Assembly: GCF_004337475.1 (NCBI RefSeq)
Contig: NZ_SJZJ01000001.1
Span: 124,001-188,000 of the forward strand
DNA from: Nocardioides jejuensis
GTDB taxonomy: Bacteria; Actinomycetota; Actinomycetes; Propionibacteriales; Nocardioidaceae
Direction: 5' to 3'
Length of the DNA stretch: 64,000 nucleotides
Position numbers and translations under genes: made by a program. Numbering within the stretch: the first letter of the stretch is position 1; every line of letters starts with the position of its first letter. The notes under the pieces are model-generated. The model was given only the letters and a program-made list of their open reading frames with translations. It was not told the origin of the DNA and did not search any database. This document shows, piece after piece, positions 16,921 through 24,335 of the stretch.

Positions 16921-17333
16921 TCCGCAGACGACGGGGCATCTTCGTACCCCACGACCCGTTCGAACGTCGCGCCTTCAAGGTTGGCACCTGCGAGCAACGC
17001 GCCGGTCAGATCCGTCCGGCCGTTCTCAGCCCCGGTGTTTACATACGAGAACCTCGCGCCGCGAAGGTCCGCGTCACGCAGGTCCACTCCCCTCAGGTCG
17101 CAGCCGGCGAAGGCCGCGCCGCGGAGGTCGGCCCCGCGGAGGTTCGCGCCAACGAACGTGCACATCTTGAACGTCGCGCCCAACGTCGCCATGCGAAGGT
17201 CTGCTCCGCCGAAGTCCACGCGATCGAACCAGCCCTTCGCGACCACGGAGGTCAGGTCAGCGCCGGCGAACGAGGCCAGGCGGACTCTGCTGCCGGACAG
17301 CTGCTCCCAACGCTCGCGTGCCGACAGATCCAT
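16917..17333 (-). CDS. Pentapeptide repeat protein
   Basis: 138 aa. From about residue 22 on, the sequence follows the A(D/N)LXX pentapeptide rule ([41 protein letters not shown]), predicting a right-handed quadrilateral beta helix. The first 20 residues ([12 protein letters not shown]) are a helical cap. Some family members mimic DNA and protect gyrase, but no specific sign of that is visible. ATG 17333 is chosen over an upstream in-frame ATG whose extension looks non-coding. Its 3' end overlaps nucS tail to tail. Confidence 0.82.
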   Translation of the reverse strand: MDLSARERWEQLSGSRVRLASFAGADLTSVVAKGWFDRVDFGGADLRMATLGATFKMCTFVGANLRGADLRGAAFAGCDLRGVDLRDADLRGARFSYVNTGAENGRTDLTGALLAGANLEGATFERVVGYEDAPSSAD

Positions 17334-17385
17334 GCATGACAGTTTCGCAGGCCGACGAGTCGTCAGGTGCCGATCCGAGGGCCGA

Positions 17386-17464
17386 GGGCCAATTGCCACA
17401 ACAGCAAGGCCCGACACGCCGCGGCCTCCGGCGTGTTGCGGCAGCTTGCTGTGGGAATTGGCCC
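17386..17464. repeat. Long nested inverted repeat (79 bp)
   Basis: The outer arms are GGGCCAATT... (from 17386) and ...AATTGGCCC (to 17464), continuing inward as ACAGCAAG / CTTGCTGT with a 3-base bulge. Inside is a second hairpin ACACGCC (17414-17420) / GGCGTGT (17430-17436). It lies between two divergent genes, so it is not a terminator at the end of either. It could be a REP-like element, a structured leader of the DUF952 gene, or a degraded insertion end. Confidence 0.55.
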
Positions 17465-17503
17465 CTGAGGCCGGGCCGCGGGGCGGATGAGAGGATCAGC
17501 GCC

Positions 17504-18028
17504 GTGCTGATCTTCCACATCGCCGAGCGTTCGCGCTGGGAGGCCGCGAAGCAGGCCGGTGCCTACGCCTGGTCGACGCTCGACAAGACGCTCGACGACG
17601 AGGGGTTCCTCCACGCCTCCCGCGAGGACCAGTGGGAAGCCGTCCGCGAGCGCTACTACGCCGACGTACGACAGCCGCTGGTGCTGCTCGTCATCGACAC
17701 CGACAAGCTGACGTCACCGTGGCGTGAGGATCCGGTCGGAGACGACAGCTACCCCCACATCTACGGCCCGCTCAACCCGGCAGCCGTCGTTGAGGCACGT
17801 CCACTCACCTCCACCGCGGAGCCGAGCGCGTCGTTCTTCCGGCTCTTCCTGGGCGAGGCCGCCTACCGGATGGGGTGGGCGCTCCTCAGCATGGTCGCGG
17901 CGGTCGTCGTGCACGCCGTGGTGCGCAGCCAGACCGGCGACGGGCAGGCGTTCGTTGCCGCCCTCGCGACCCTCTTCGCAGGCGCGGTGCTCGCGACGGT
18001 GCTCTACCGCCCGATCATGCGGCGCTGA
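17504..18028 (+). CDS. DUF952 protein fused to a C-terminal membrane module
   Basis: 174 aa. Residues 1-105 are a DUF952 domain: MLIFHIAERSRWEAA, then GFLHASREDQ and HIYGPLNPAAV, the family's three best conserved points; function unknown. After residue 105 come two hydrophobic segments (MGWALLSMVAAVVVHAVV and FVAALATLFAGAVLATVLY), which stand-alone DUF952 proteins of about 110 aa lack. So the domain would be held at the inner face of the membrane. Start is the GTG at 17504, which sits at the family start point; a longer frame upstream runs through the inverted repeat. Confidence 0.8.
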   Translation: MLIFHIAERSRWEAAKQAGAYAWSTLDKTLDDEGFLHASREDQWEAVRERYYADVRQPLVLLVIDTDKLTSPWREDPVGDDSYPHIYGPLNPAAVVEARPLTSTAEPSASFFRLFLGEAAYRMGWALLSMVAAVVVHAVVRSQTGDGQAFVAALATLFAGAVLATVLYRPIMRR

Positions 18029-18056
18029 CCTCAGGCGCTGACCTCAGGCGCCGAAC

Positions 18057-18581
18057 TCAGGCACCGGCAGCGCGCGGAGCCGTCGGGTCGGCACCCTCGC
18101 CACCCTGCTCGCGGGCCACGAAGTCCTCGAGGTTGTGGACGGAGTCGCGGTTGCGCTCGGCAATCGTGAGCAACGCGCCGATGGTCGCCTGCTCCTCGAC
18201 CTGCTCCTTGATGAACCAGCCCATGAACTGCTCCGAGGCGAAGTCGACCTCGTCGCGGGCGATGCGGGTCAGCTCGTTGATCTGCGCAGTGACGCGCTTC
18301 TCCTGGTCGAGCGCAAGCGCGAGCGGAGCAACGACGTCGGCGAAGTCAGCCGTTGTGCCGGGCAGGGCCGGGATCGTCACCTCGGCGTCGGCGTCGAGGA
18401 GGTACTGCACCATCATCATCGCGTGCTCGCGCTCCTCGAGCGCCTGCGCGTAGAAGAACGCGGCCATCTGCGGCATCGTCTGGGCGTCGTACCAGATCGC
18501 GCAGGCGAGGTACTGGTTGTGGGCAGCGAGCTCGTTGCCGATCTGGGCGTTGAGCTGCTCGACGAAGCGCTGGGCGGCCAT
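18057..18581 (-). CDS. Ferritin (non-heme, bacterial)
   Basis: 174-residue four-helix ferritin that oxidises Fe(II) and stores Fe(III) in a 24-mer. Ferroxidase ligands are visible: Glu17 (IGNELAAHNQYLA), Glu50 and His53 (EEREHAMMM), Glu94 (LDQEKR) and the Q/E pair in KEQVEEQATIG (near 127-130). No heme-binding Met of bacterioferritin type stands out. A 15-residue Gly/Ala/Pro tail follows the last helix. ATG 18581 is the family start. The Cys-rich gene upstream is on the same strand, 91 bp away, with an iron-box-like site before it; an IdeR/DmdR-type control of storage is a reasonable inference. Confidence 0.92.
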   Translation of the reverse strand: MAAQRFVEQLNAQIGNELAAHNQYLACAIWYDAQTMPQMAAFFYAQALEEREHAMMMVQYLLDADAEVTIPALPGTTADFADVVAPLALALDQEKRVTAQINELTRIARDEVDFASEQFMGWFIKEQVEEQATIGALLTIAERNRDSVHNLEDFVAREQGGEGADPTAPRAAGA

Positions 18582-18646
18582 GGTGGTGCTCCTCGGGGGT
18601 ACGACGTGGTCCGGCAAACCTAGCGACTTGCCCGGGACATGCAACG

Positions 18647-18662
18647 AAGGCAGGCCTGCCTT
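18647..18662. promoter_or_regulatory. 16-bp perfect palindrome upstream of ferritin
   Basis: AAGGCAGG / CCTGCCTT form a perfect palindrome without spacer, 66-81 bp upstream of the ferritin ATG and 11 bp past the stop of the Cys-rich gene. It may be an operator for ferritin; it matches the iron-box consensus poorly. Confidence 0.4.
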
Positions 18663-18672
18663 GGTCCGTGCG

Positions 18673-19038
18673 TCAGGCGACGCGGCGCAGGGCCTTCTTG
18701 GAGACCTTCTTGCCGTCGGCGCCGACCAGCTTGCGGTGCTTGACGGTCATGCCTTCCGGCAGCGTCCCCTGCTTGAGCATCATGATCGGGCAGCGCGTGC
18801 AGCGCTCCTTGCTCCCGCAGCACTCGGTCTTGGGCAGCAGGGACTTCGGCGCGCAGACGGTCTCGACCTCGACCGGTCCCGTCCCCTTCTCCAGCGGTAT
18901 GACGGTGGTGTCGACGCCGGAGCGGAGATCCGAGCGGAGATCGGAGCGCAGGTCGGCGAGCTCGCGGCGGACGCGCTTCAGCTCGGCACGGAGCTGCTTG
19001 AGCTCCTTGTGCGTCTGCTTCGCCCGCTTCTTTCCCAT
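18673..19038 (-). CDS. Uncharacterised Cys-rich small protein (CCGSKxRCxRCP)
   Basis: 121 aa. A basic, coiled-coil-like N terminus (1-40) holds a direct repeat RSDLRSDLRS that is also visible in the DNA. Five Cys follow: Cys62, Cys73, Cys74, Cys80, Cys83 in the block TECCGSKERCTRCPIMML, which looks like a metal or Fe-S site. The C terminus is basic (GKKVSKKALRRVA). I recognise no named family. An iron-box-like sequence sits 21-39 bp before the ATG and ferritin is the next gene on the strand, so a part in iron homeostasis is likely by context. Nucleic acid binding is also possible, given the charge. Confidence 0.72.
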   Translation of the reverse strand: MGKKRAKQTHKELKQLRAELKRVRRELADLRSDLRSDLRSGVDTTVIPLEKGTGPVEVETVCAPKSLLPKTECCGSKERCTRCPIMMLKQGTLPEGMTVKHRKLVGADGKKVSKKALRRVA

Positions 19039-19058
19039 GGCAGAACGGTAACACCGAG

Positions 19059-19077
19059 TTAGGCAAGCCTCACCTGA
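19059..19077. promoter_or_regulatory. Iron-box-like site (DtxR/IdeR/DmdR type)
   Basis: TTAGGCAAGCCTCACCTGA agrees at 15 of 19 positions with the actinobacterial iron box TTAGGTTAGGCTCACCTAA. It is located between the response regulator stop and the Cys-rich gene start, 21 bp before the latter's ATG, where Fe-loaded repressor would shut the promoter. Confidence 0.6.
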
Positions 19078-19107
19078 ATCGTGGCGTGCTTCACAGAAGC
19101 TTGCTGA

Positions 19108-19767
19108 TCAGCCTCGCCAGGCGTAGCGATGCTCCGGCCGGCCGGTCACGCCGTAGCGCAACGTCAGCTCGACGCGGCCGGATTGAACGAGATCGCTGAG
19201 ATAGCGCTGCGCCGTCGCTCGCGAAACGCCAATCGACGCGGCAACACCGGCTGCCGTCAGGGCATCCTCGGACGACTCGAGCGCCGACCGGATCGCCTCA
19301 GCCGTCACCGAGGACCTTCCCTTCGCTGGCGGCGCCGCCGCGCCGCCAGCGTGCAGCAGCCCCAGGACCTGGTCCACCTGAGCCTGGTCGAGTGTCGCCG
19401 CACCTTCGAGCGCGCGACGGAACCGCACGAACGCGGCCACACGGCTCAGCAGGGCGTTGGGCGGGAAGGGCTTCAGGATGACCGCAACGGCTCCCCCGGC
19501 AACAGCGCGCCGTATGGCATCGGCATCACCATCGGCAGTCACCATGATCACCGCGGCGTCCAGCCTCCGTATCAGGTGAGAACCGCGTTCATCCGGCAGG
19601 TGCTCGTCGAGCAGGACCAGGTCCGGCCTGTGCTCGACTGCAAGCTCGAGCGCCTGCGCAGCCGTGTGGGCCATGCCCGCTACCTCGACGCCCTCGACAC
19701 GGCCCACCAGATCGGCGTGCACCCGGGCAACACGGAAGTCGTCGTCAACGACGAGGACCTTGATCAT
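19108..19767 (-). CDS. Response regulator of the CitB/DcuR family
   Basis: 219 aa. Receiver domain with acidic pocket VVDDD (7-10), phospho-acceptor Asp54 in LVLLDEHLP and Lys in VILKPF; then a C-terminal winged helix (VTAEAIRSALESSEDALTAA ... GVSRATAQRYLSDL, helix-turn-helix). This is the layout of regulators paired with CitA/DcuS kinases. Its ATG overlaps the kinase stop by four bases (19764-19767). The pair is divergent from an ABC transporter operon with palindromes between them, so the transporter is its probable target. Confidence 0.9.
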   Translation of the reverse strand: MIKVLVVDDDFRVARVHADLVGRVEGVEVAGMAHTAAQALELAVEHRPDLVLLDEHLPDERGSHLIRRLDAAVIMVTADGDADAIRRAVAGGAVAVILKPFPPNALLSRVAAFVRFRRALEGAATLDQAQVDQVLGLLHAGGAAAPPAKGRSSVTAEAIRSALESSEDALTAAGVAASIGVSRATAQRYLSDLVQSGRVELTLRYGVTGRPEHRYAWRG

Positions 19768-21386
19768 GCATCCCTCCAGGACTCGTTGACGGTCGGGGTC
19801 AGGGCCGCACGCAAGGTGGCCTCGAACACGGCGCCACCGTGGTCGCCGCCGGGGTCTCGCAACACGACGTCTCCCCCGCCGGACCGTGCGGTGTGGCGTG
19901 CCAGCGACAGGCCAATCCCGTGACCTGAGCGGTCACCCGAGCGCGTCGTGAAGCCGTGGTCGAAGACCAAGGCGGCCGCCTCCGCAGCCACACCGTCGCC
20001 AGTGTCAGCGACATGGACGAGCAGATCGGTACCGGTGCCGAGCAGGGTGATCACGACGCCGCGGGGCCGTCGCGACCCGGCGGCCGCTGCCCGGATCGCG
20101 TTGTCCAGCAGGTTCGCCACAACCGTCACCGCCTCGAGCGGGCGTGCCAGGTCACCGTCCACCCATGTCTCCTCGGCAACCGTGAGCGCGACGCCTGCCT
20201 CTGACGCCTTGGCTGACTTTGCCGCAACCAGTCCCGCGAGGTACGGATCCCTGAGCCCGGGCACCCAGGTGCGGGCCTCCGTGAGCTCGTCGAGGTAGTC
20301 GCGCGCCTCGTCGAGCCGCCCGAGGTGCAGCAGGCCAGCGAGACCGTGCAGGCGGTTCGCGTGTTCGTGCGCCTGCGCGCGCAGGGCGTCCGTGAGTGCC
20401 CGGGTGGCTTCCAGCTCCCGCGCCAGAGTGTCGAGGTCCGAACGGTCCCGCAGGATCAGCACCTGCCCGAGGTCGCGCCCGTCCCGGCGTACCGCCAGAC
20501 GAGTAGCGAGCACGACCTGGTCTCCCACCAGCGACAGCTCGCCGTCGGGCGCAGGCTCCTGCGTGAGGAGGCGACTCAATCCTGGATCCGCTCCGGAGGC
20601 CACCGAGTCACCCCGCTCGAGCTCGTAGCCGATCAGCCGATCAGCTTCGGGGTTCGTGACGGTGACGCGACCCCGGGGATCCAGACCGATCACCCCGTCG
20701 CGCACGCCCCGGAGCACCGCTTCATGTTCCCTCACCATGTCCGCCAACTGTCGAGGACTCAGTCCGAGGGTGCGCCGCGACAGGCGCCGCCCGAGCGTGA
20801 TCGCACCGAACAAGCCGAGGCCCAGCGGAACCAGCGCGAGGACCCCGAGAGCGAGCGCAAGATGACGCGTCGCCGCTGCGATCCGGTCAGTACTGATGCC
20901 GACGCTGACCTCACCGACGATTCGTCCGTCCGTGGTGCGCAGCGGCACCTTGCCGCGGGCCGAGGTGCCGAGGGTGCCGCGTTCGACGGTGACTACCTCG
21001 CGGCCAGCCAAGGCCTCGTCCGGACTGGTGCTCACCTTCTTGCCGATGCGCGTGCGATCGGGATGGCTGTACCGGATTCCTCGATCGTCCGTGACGACGA
21101 CGTACAGCGCGCCGGTGGCTTCGCGGACTCGCTCGGCTGCAACCTGAACCGGGCCTGACGGCGACGGATCGCCCTTCAGGACCCTATCCGCGAGCCCCGG
21201 CTCCTGCGCGACGGAACGGGCCACAGCAAGCGCCCTCTGCTCGTACTGGCTGGTCAGGTCATTGCGGAGCACGAGCGTCGCGGTGGCGATGCCGGCCAGC
21301 ACAACGAGGCCCAGAAGCGCGACGACGACCAGCACCGTCCGGGTGCCGAGGGTGAGCTCCCTGCCGCCACGAGGCCCTTTCATCAT
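19764..21386 (-). CDS. Sensor histidine kinase of the CitA/DcuS family
   Basis: About 540 aa. A membrane helix (TVLVVVALLGLVVLAGIATA), an extracytoplasmic PAS-like sensor of about 140 residues (ALYVVVTDDRGIRYSHPDRTR), a second helix (LALALGVLALVPLGLGLFGA), a cytoplasmic PAS (GVIGLDPRGRVTVTNPEA), a SpoOB-type dimerisation helix with the acceptor His in RAQAHEHANRLHGL, and an ATPase domain (NLLDNAIRAA, DTGDGV, GHGIGLSLARH). The family senses small carboxylates outside the cell. Start is uncertain: adjacent ATGs at 21386 and 21383 and a GTG at 21389. The four-base overlap with the regulator shows one operon. Confidence 0.9.
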   Translation of the reverse strand: MMKGPRGGRELTLGTRTVLVVVALLGLVVLAGIATATLVLRNDLTSQYEQRALAVARSVAQEPGLADRVLKGDPSPSGPVQVAAERVREATGALYVVVTDDRGIRYSHPDRTRIGKKVSTSPDEALAGREVVTVERGTLGTSARGKVPLRTTDGRIVGEVSVGISTDRIAAATRHLALALGVLALVPLGLGLFGAITLGRRLSRRTLGLSPRQLADMVREHEAVLRGVRDGVIGLDPRGRVTVTNPEADRLIGYELERGDSVASGADPGLSRLLTQEPAPDGELSLVGDQVVLATRLAVRRDGRDLGQVLILRDRSDLDTLARELEATRALTDALRAQAHEHANRLHGLAGLLHLGRLDEARDYLDELTEARTWVPGLRDPYLAGLVAAKSAKASEAGVALTVAEETWVDGDLARPLEAVTVVANLLDNAIRAAAAGSRRPRGVVITLLGTGTDLLVHVADTGDGVAAEAAALVFDHGFTTRSGDRSGHGIGLSLARHTARSGGGDVVLRDPGGDHGGAVFEATLRAALTPTVNESWRDA

Positions 21387-21400
21387 CACGTGAGCAGAAT

Positions 21401-21422
21401 GCACACAAAGTTGTTTGTGCGC
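21401..21422. promoter_or_regulatory. Inverted repeat between the two-component and ABC operons
   Basis: GCACACAAA (21401-21409) and TTTGTGCGC (21414-21422) form arms with eight of nine bases paired around GTTG. A second, smaller repeat CACAA-GGA-TTGTG follows at 21440-21452. Both contain CACAA/TTGTG half-sites, fitting binding sites of the adjacent response regulator, and sit in the 98-bp divergent promoter. Confidence 0.55.
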
Positions 21423-21439
21423 AATGGAGCCGCAAGCAG

Positions 21440-21452
21440 CACAAGGATTGTG
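21440..21452. promoter_or_regulatory. Second CACAA/TTGTG inverted repeat
   Basis: CACAA (21440-21444) and TTGTG (21448-21452) around GGA. It repeats the half-site of the 21401-21422 palindrome about 35 bp further, 32 bp before the ABC ATPase start. Confidence 0.4.
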
Positions 21453-21484
21453 ACGGCCATCACGCACTCGTAGCGTCCCGCGAC

Positions 21485-22300
21485 ATGACCCAGAGCACCC
21501 AACCCGCGATCCAGCTGCGCGGCGCGACCAAGATGTTCGCGACCAAGACCGGTACGCCGTTCACGGCGATCACCGACGTCACACTCGATGTCGCTGCCGG
21601 CGAGTTCGTGACCATCGTCGGCCCGACCGGCTGTGGCAAGTCCACGACCCTGTCGCTCGTCTCCGGCCTCGAGCCGGCGACCCGTGGCACCGTCCAGGTC
21701 CACGGCACAGCCGTGGACGGTATCCCGAACGGCGTCGGCTACATGTTCCAGTCCGACGCCGTCCTCCCCTGGAAGAACGTCCTCGACAACGTCGCCATCG
21801 GCCTGCGCTACAACGGCGTCAAGAAGGCCGAGGCTCACGACCGTGCCCGCGACTGGATCAACCGCGTGGGCCTCGCCGGCTTCGAGGACCGGTACCCGCA
21901 CCAGCTCTCCGGCGGCATGCGCAAGCGCGTCGCGATGGCGCAGACGTTGATCGGCGAGCCGTCGCTGCTGCTCATGGACGAGCCGTTCGGCGCACTCGAC
22001 GTCCAGACCCGCGAGTTCATGCAGGACCAACTGCTCGACCTGTGGTCGGGCACCGGTGCTGCGGTGGTCTTCGTGACCCACGACCTGACCGAGGCGATCG
22101 CGCTGGCCGATCGCGTCGTCGTGATGACCGCCGGCCCGGCGACCATCAAGTCCATCGTCCCCGTCGACCTCGAGCGTCCCCGCAAGGTCGAGGAGATCCG
22201 GCTGACGCCGGAGTTCACCGAGCTCTACCGCTCGGTCTGGGACAGCCTCCGCGAAGAGGTCGAGATCACCCGAGCCCGAGGAGCCTCCCGTGTCGCATGA
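21485..22300 (+). CDS. ABC transporter ATPase, NitT/TauT (SsuB/TauB) family
   Basis: 271 aa. Walker A GPTGCGKST (46-54), Q-loop MFQSDAVLPWKNV, signature LSGGMRKRVAMAQ, Walker B LLLMDEPFGALD and switch His in FVTHDLTEA are all intact. The LPWKNV Q-loop and the PFGALD form are typical for nitrate/sulfonate/taurine importers. It begins the operon ATPase-permease-binding protein and overlaps the permease by 11 nt. ATG 21485 follows directly on the divergent promoter region. Confidence 0.93.
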   Translation: MTQSTQPAIQLRGATKMFATKTGTPFTAITDVTLDVAAGEFVTIVGPTGCGKSTTLSLVSGLEPATRGTVQVHGTAVDGIPNGVGYMFQSDAVLPWKNVLDNVAIGLRYNGVKKAEAHDRARDWINRVGLAGFEDRYPHQLSGGMRKRVAMAQTLIGEPSLLLMDEPFGALDVQTREFMQDQLLDLWSGTGAAVVFVTHDLTEAIALADRVVVMTAGPATIKSIVPVDLERPRKVEEIRLTPEFTELYRSVWDSLREEVEITRARGASRVA

Positions 22301-23174
22301 CATCAGCCTTGAGGTGGCCGCAGTCGAGGTCGACTCGCGTGTCCCCGCAACACCGGCAGCAACCAAGCGGATCCGCAGCCGCAAGCCCTTCGCGTGGAAG
22401 GTGCTCGGCGCCCGCGCCGCGCTCATCGTGCTCTGGCTGGGCTCCTGGGAGCTGTGTGCCCGCACGATCATCGACCCGTTCTTCTACTCCCAGCCCTCGA
22501 AGATCTGGGACAAGCTCGTCATCTGGTTCACCGACGGCACGTCCCTGGGCTCCATCTGGGAGAACATGGGCGTCACCCTCGAGGAAGCCGTGCTGGGCTT
22601 CATCACCGGTGTGGTCGGCGGCGTCGTGCTCGGCGTTCTCCTCGGCCGGAGCACCTTCCTCGCCGACGTCCTCGCGCCGTTCATCAAGGGCGCCAACGCG
22701 ATCCCCCGCATCGTGCTCGCCGCACTCTTCGTCATCTGGTTCGGCTTCGGCCTGCCGTCGAAGGTCGCCACGGCGTTCGTCCTCGTCTTCTTCGCGGTCT
22801 TCTTCAACGCCTTCCAGGGCGCCCGTGAGGTCGACCGGGTCCTCGTCGACAACGCCCGGATCCTCGGCGCGAGCCGCTGGCAGCTCCTGCGCACGATCGT
22901 TCTTCCCAGCGCGACCTCCTGGATCCTCGCGAGCATGCACGTCGCCTTCGGCTTCGCACTGATCGGCGCCATCGTCGGCGAGTTCATCGGAGCCGACCGC
23001 GGTGTCGGCCTCCTGATCGCGCACTCGAAGAACAACTTCGACTCCGCCGGCGTGTACGCCGGAATGCTCGTCGTCACCGCCATGGCCCTCGTCGCCGAAT
23101 GGTTGCTCACCAAGCTCGAGCACCGGCTCACGGCCTGGCGTCCGCCGGTCGCCTCAGGCGCCTCCGGGCTCTGA
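22290..23174 (+). CDS. ABC transporter permease, NitT/TauT family
   Basis: 294 aa with six membrane segments and the EAA loop FQGAREVDRVLVDNARILGASRW (its core is A-x-x-L-G-A-S). The first 35 residues are cytoplasmic and basic. Start is the GTG at 22290, inside the end of the ATPase gene, so translation is coupled. It would form the homodimeric channel for the substrate delivered by the lipoprotein encoded 60 bp downstream. Confidence 0.92.
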   Translation: MSHDISLEVAAVEVDSRVPATPAATKRIRSRKPFAWKVLGARAALIVLWLGSWELCARTIIDPFFYSQPSKIWDKLVIWFTDGTSLGSIWENMGVTLEEAVLGFITGVVGGVVLGVLLGRSTFLADVLAPFIKGANAIPRIVLAALFVIWFGFGLPSKVATAFVLVFFAVFFNAFQGAREVDRVLVDNARILGASRWQLLRTIVLPSATSWILASMHVAFGFALIGAIVGEFIGADRGVGLLIAHSKNNFDSAGVYAGMLVVTAMALVAEWLLTKLEHRLTAWRPPVASGASGL

Positions 23175-23234
23175 CCCCGCCATCAGCGCCAGCACCTCCA
23201 CCCCGTCGCAGCACCCCAAGAGACAGGAACACCC

Positions 23235-24272
23235 ATGTCCACCACCACCCGGCGCCTCGCCGCCACCGCCCTCGTCGCCCTGACGGCCACCACCAGCCTC
23301 GCCGCCTGTGGCCGCTCCACCAGCAGCGCCGACAGCGCCGCTCACCCGAAGATGACCATCATGGTCGGCGGCATCGACAAGGTCATCTACCTCCCGGCCA
23401 AGCTCACCGAGCAGCTCGGCTATTTCAAGGACTCCGGCGTGGACGTCTCCCTCAAGGACGAGCCCTCCGGCGCGGACGCCGAGACGATGCTCCTTGCCGG
23501 CCAGGTCGATGCCGTTGTCGGCTTCTACGACCACTCGCTCACGCTGCAGACCAAGGGCAAGTGCGTCGAGAGCGTCGTACAGCTGGCCAAGGTCCCCGGC
23601 GAGGCCGAGGTCGTGAGCAAGGACGCCAAGGTCACCAGCACCGATGACCTGAAGGGCAAGAAGCTGGGCGTCACCTCCCCCGGCTCCTCGACCGACTACC
23701 TCACGCAGTACCTCGCGAAGAAGGCCGGCATCTCCACCGACCAGTACACGACCGTCGCGGCCGGCGCTGGCTCGGAGTTCATCTCTGCCCTGCAGAACCA
23801 TGGCATCGACGCGGGCATGACCACCGACCCGACGATCGCGGTCATGGAGAAGCAGCACCTCGGCACGGTCCTCGCTGACATGCGCACGGAGGAGGGCACG
23901 AAGAAGGCCCTGGGCGGCCTCTACCCCGCAGCCAGCCTCTACATGGACTGCGACTACGTCGCGAAGAATCCGAAGACCGTGCAGAAGGTCGTCGACGCGT
24001 TCGTGAAGACGCTCGGCTGGGTCTCGACCCACTCGGCCGCCGACATCGCCGCGAAGATGCCGAGCGACTACGCCGGAGACGACGCCGCCCTGTACACGAA
24101 GGCCATCGGCGACTCGATGGGCATGTTCACCGCCGACGGCGTCATGCCCGATGGTGGCCCCGAGACCGTCTTCGATGTGCTGAGCACCTCGAACCCGGAC
24201 GTCATCGCCCACAAGGACGAGATCGACCTGAGCAAGACCTACACGACGAAGTTCGCCGAGGCCGCGAAGTAA
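23235..24272 (+). CDS. ABC substrate-binding lipoprotein (NMT1/THI5-like)
   Basis: 345 aa. Signal peptide with lipobox LAAC, acylated Cys25. The mature part has IMVGGIDKVIYLPAKLTEQLGYFKDSG with the family's early YLPAKLAEQLGYF-like pattern, LKGKKLGVTSPGSSTDYL, and a second lobe; this is the NMT1/SsuA-like fold used for sulfonates, nitrate, taurine and pyrimidine precursors. The ligand cannot be named. The operon is followed by a strong hairpin at 24286-24319. The divergent CitA-like kinase suggests that an external organic acid or sulfonate is sensed. Confidence 0.9.
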   Translation: MSTTTRRLAATALVALTATTSLAACGRSTSSADSAAHPKMTIMVGGIDKVIYLPAKLTEQLGYFKDSGVDVSLKDEPSGADAETMLLAGQVDAVVGFYDHSLTLQTKGKCVESVVQLAKVPGEAEVVSKDAKVTSTDDLKGKKLGVTSPGSSTDYLTQYLAKKAGISTDQYTTVAAGAGSEFISALQNHGIDAGMTTDPTIAVMEKQHLGTVLADMRTEEGTKKALGGLYPAASLYMDCDYVAKNPKTVQKVVDAFVKTLGWVSTHSAADIAAKMPSDYAGDDAALYTKAIGDSMGMFTADGVMPDGGPETVFDVLSTSNPDVIAHKDEIDLSKTYTTKFAEAAK

Positions 24273-24285
24273 GCAGCGGCCAACA

Positions 24286-24319
24286 CGAACGGCCCCCGGG
24301 AAAACCCGGGGGCCGTTCG
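24286..24319. terminator. Strong bidirectional terminator
   Basis: A perfect 15-bp stem (24286-24300 with 24305-24319) with an AAAA loop, lying between the convergent ABC binding-protein and mutase genes. Confidence 0.88.
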
Positions 24320-24335
24320 GCGTACTGCTGATGGA

